A stretch of 64,000 nt of DNA from Curculioniphilus buchneri (GTDB taxonomy: Bacteria > Pseudomonadota > Gammaproteobacteria > Enterobacterales > Enterobacteriaceae): NCBI RefSeq assembly GCF_964275155.1, contig NZ_OZ193413.1, positions 310,001 through 374,000 on the forward strand. The letters run 5' to 3'. Numbering within the stretch: position 1 is the first letter of the stretch; every line of letters begins with the position of its first letter. Under the pieces are notes generated by a model. It had not been told where the DNA came from. It saw nothing but the letters and a program-made list of their open reading frames with translations, and did not search any database. The position numbers and the translations under genes were made by a program. Positions 62,339 to 64,000 of the stretch are shown here, piece by piece.

Positions 62339-64000
62339 TTATTCAGTGTGTTGATGTAACATGCCATTTTTTTTCAACCAAATTAATAAAATGGAAATTG
62401 CTGCTGGTGTGATACCAGAAATACGAGATGCTTGGCCGATAGAATTTGGCTTATAATCATTTAATTTAGCAATTACTTCATTAGATAGTCCCGATATAAT
62501 ACTAAAATCCATATCCATTGGTAATGGAGTATGTTCATTACGTACCTGACGGATAATGTCCTCTTTTTGACGAAAGATATAGCCTTGATATTTGATGTTT
62601 ATTTCAATTTGTTGAGCAGCTTGACTGTCAGTCAATGCTGGACTGAAATGATCCAAACTAACTAATTGTGAATAATGCATCTCTGGACGGCGTAGCAATT
62701 CTTCACCATTAACTTCGCGTGTTAAGGGACTTTTAAGTATTTTATTGAGCTTTTTTATTTCTTGAGTATTAGGATGTATCCAAATGTCACGAAGACGCTG
62801 GTGCTCATATTCAATATTATCTAATTTAGTACATAAACGTGCCCAACGGATATCACTTACCATACCTAAACGTCGGCCAATTTCTGTTAAACGAATGTCA
62901 GCATTATCTTCTCTTAGTAATAAACGATATTCTACACGAGAAGTAAACATACGATAAGGCTCTTTGGTACCACGAGTGCATAGATCATCGATTAATACAC
63001 CTAAATAAGCTTGATCACGCCGCGGAGACCAACCTTCCTTGTCTGAAGATAAGAGAGCAGCATTTAAACCAGCTAGCATACCTTGAGCGGCAGCTTCTTC
63101 ATAACCAGTGGTACCATTAATCTGACCCGCAAAAAATAGTCCTGCAATCAATTTACTTTCTAATGTTAATTTTAAATCTCGTGGATCGAAGAAATCATAT
63201 TCAATCGCATAACCTGGCCGTATGATACGTGCGTTTTCTAGACCTTGAATAGAGTGAATAAATTCGACCTGTGTATCGAACGGTAAACTAGTTGAAATTC
63301 CGTTTGGATAAATTTCGTTGCTGCTAAGCCCTTCTGGTTCTAAAAAAATTTGATGAGTATCACGATCAGCAAATCGTATAACCTTATCTTCAATGGATGG
63401 ACAATATCGTGGGCCAGCACTCTTTATGAGTCCAACATACATTGGACTACGATTTAAATTTTTTCGAATAATGTCATGTGTCTTATTATTAGTAAAAGTA
63501 ATGTAACAAGGCACTTGTTTTGGATGTTGTTCTATAGATCCGAGAAATGAAAATACTGGTAGCGGCGTATCCCCATATTGAGTAGTGAGCTGAGAGAAAT
63601 CAATACTTCGTACGTCAATACGCGGTGGAGTACCAGTTTTTAAACGACTTATTCTAAATGGTAAGTCTCGCAAACGATACGAAAGCGAAAGAGAAGGAAG
63701 ATCTCCTATTCGACCACCACTATAATTATTCATACCAATATGAATCTTACCACTTAAGAAAGTACCTACAGTCAGCACGACAGCGCGAGCGCGGAATTTT
63801 ACACCCATTTGGGTTATAGAGCCGATTACTCGATTATCTTCGATGATCAAATCATCCACAGCTTGCTCAAAGATCAGCAAATTAGATTGGTTTTCCAAAG
63901 CACAGCGCACTGCTTGCTTATATAGAACTCGATCGGCTTGCGCACGAGTAGCTCTAACAGCCGGTCCCTTACTTTTATTTAGTATTCTAAACTGTATTCC
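62339..64000 (-). CDS. mnmG: tRNA uridine modification enzyme MnmG (GidA), C-terminal part
   Basis: MnmG with MnmE places the carboxymethylaminomethyl group on U34 of several tRNAs, using FAD. The window holds 553 codons plus the stop. The frame continues to base 64000 and reads GIQFRILNKSKGPAVRATRA upstream of the first internal Met, so about 76 N-terminal residues, including the first FAD-binding loop, lie outside. Visible family segments include NYSGGRIGDLPS, RLKTGTPPR, GLFFAGQINGTTGYEEAAAQG and the C-terminal GLSNEVIAKLN / ISGITPAAISILL. In most relatives mnmG lies near the origin and upstream of the atp operon; here the atp genes are more than 37 kb away. Confidence 0.97.
   Translation of the reverse strand, partial: GIQFRILNKSKGPAVRATRAQADRVLYKQAVRCALENQSNLLIFEQAVDDLIIEDNRVIGSITQMGVKFRARAVVLTVGTFLSGKIHIGMNNYSGGRIGDLPSLSLSYRLRDLPFRISRLKTGTPPRIDVRSIDFSQLTTQYGDTPLPVFSFLGSIEQHPKQVPCYITFTNNKTHDIIRKNLNRSPMYVGLIKSAGPRYCPSIEDKVIRFADRDTHQIFLEPEGLSSNEIYPNGISTSLPFDTQVEFIHSIQGLENARIIRPGYAIEYDFFDPRDLKLTLESKLIAGLFFAGQINGTTGYEEAAAQGMLAGLNAALLSSDKEGWSPRRDQAYLGVLIDDLCTRGTKEPYRMFTSRVEYRLLLREDNADIRLTEIGRRLGMVSDIRWARLCTKLDNIEYEHQRLRDIWIHPNTQEIKKLNKILKSPLTREVNGEELLRRPEMHYSQLVSLDHFSPALTDSQAAQQIEINIKYQGYIFRQKEDIIRQVRNEHTPLPMDMDFSIISGLSNEVIAKLNDYKPNSIGQASRISGITPAAISILLIWLKKNGMLHQHTE

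Noticed and set aside
1..64000. CRISPR arrays, insertion sequences, tRNA genes
   Set aside because: I looked for regularly spaced repeats, terminal inverted repeats with transposase frames, and TTCRANY-type T-arm motifs in the spacers; only the tmRNA and RNase P RNA were found. A covariance-model scan would be decisive for tRNAs.

Overview
The window is AT-rich and sparsely coding; by my own addition of gene lengths roughly 56% is protein-coding. It carries single-copy housekeeping genes that look intact, separated by long AT-rich stretches with no recognisable gene. I see no insertion sequence, phage gene, CRISPR array, tRNA or toxin/antitoxin gene. Almost every protein aligns end to end, from memory, with its Escherichia coli counterpart, and many gene neighbourhoods keep the enterobacterial order and orientation with members missing. 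The best reading is the reduced chromosome of a host-restricted gammaproteobacterium of the Enterobacterales, probably an insect endosymbiont whose genome has lost genes faster than it has lost DNA length. I cannot name the genus with confidence.

Layout. 1-10.8 kb: era-rnc-lepB-lepA (leftward), ung, grpE (leftward, with a heat-shock-type promoter), nadK, bamE, smpB and ssrA. This is a condensed version of the E. coli lepA-to-ssrA arc, with recN, ratA/ratB and many others gone. 11.8-15.3 kb: plsB and ubiA, convergent. 18.3-24.8 kb: the complete F1Fo ATP synthase operon atpBEFHAGDC without atpI. 25.8-28.7 kb: gloB/yafS and rnhA/dnaQ, two divergent pairs in the E. coli arrangement. 29.4-33.3 kb: dolP, rsmI and the RNase P RNA gene rnpB. 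35.6-38.4 kb: dnaB and tyrB with alr removed from between them. 39-46 kb: ddlA, dapD and map (glnD missing). 47.7-57 kb: acpP-fabG-fabD-fabH, rpmF and rluC (leftward), then rne divergent. 59.5-64 kb: prlC and the 3' part of mnmG, which runs off the window.

Together the genes cover respiration-linked ATP synthesis (atp, ubiA), fatty acid and phospholipid entry (fabD, fabG, fabH, acpP, plsB), peptidoglycan precursors (dapD, ddlA), outer-membrane upkeep (bamE, dolP), secretion (lepB), replication and its fidelity (dnaB, dnaQ, rnhA, ung), RNA processing (rnc, rne, rnpB), ribosome function and rescue (lepA, rluC, rsmI, rpmF, smpB-ssrA, map, mnmG), chaperoning (grpE), NADP supply (nadK) and one amino-acid step (tyrB).

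I did not find a convincing undescribed system. The points most worth a second look are the selectively pruned RNase E tail, the tmRNA with a 13-residue tag and no encoded CCA end, an A10 slippage tract that shifts the frame at the end of rsmI (which also carries unusual active-site residues), the retained sigma-32-type promoter of grpE, the exact removal of alr while ddlA stays, a nested inverted repeat at 46.2 kb, and several exact 14-27 bp tandem duplications in the spacers.
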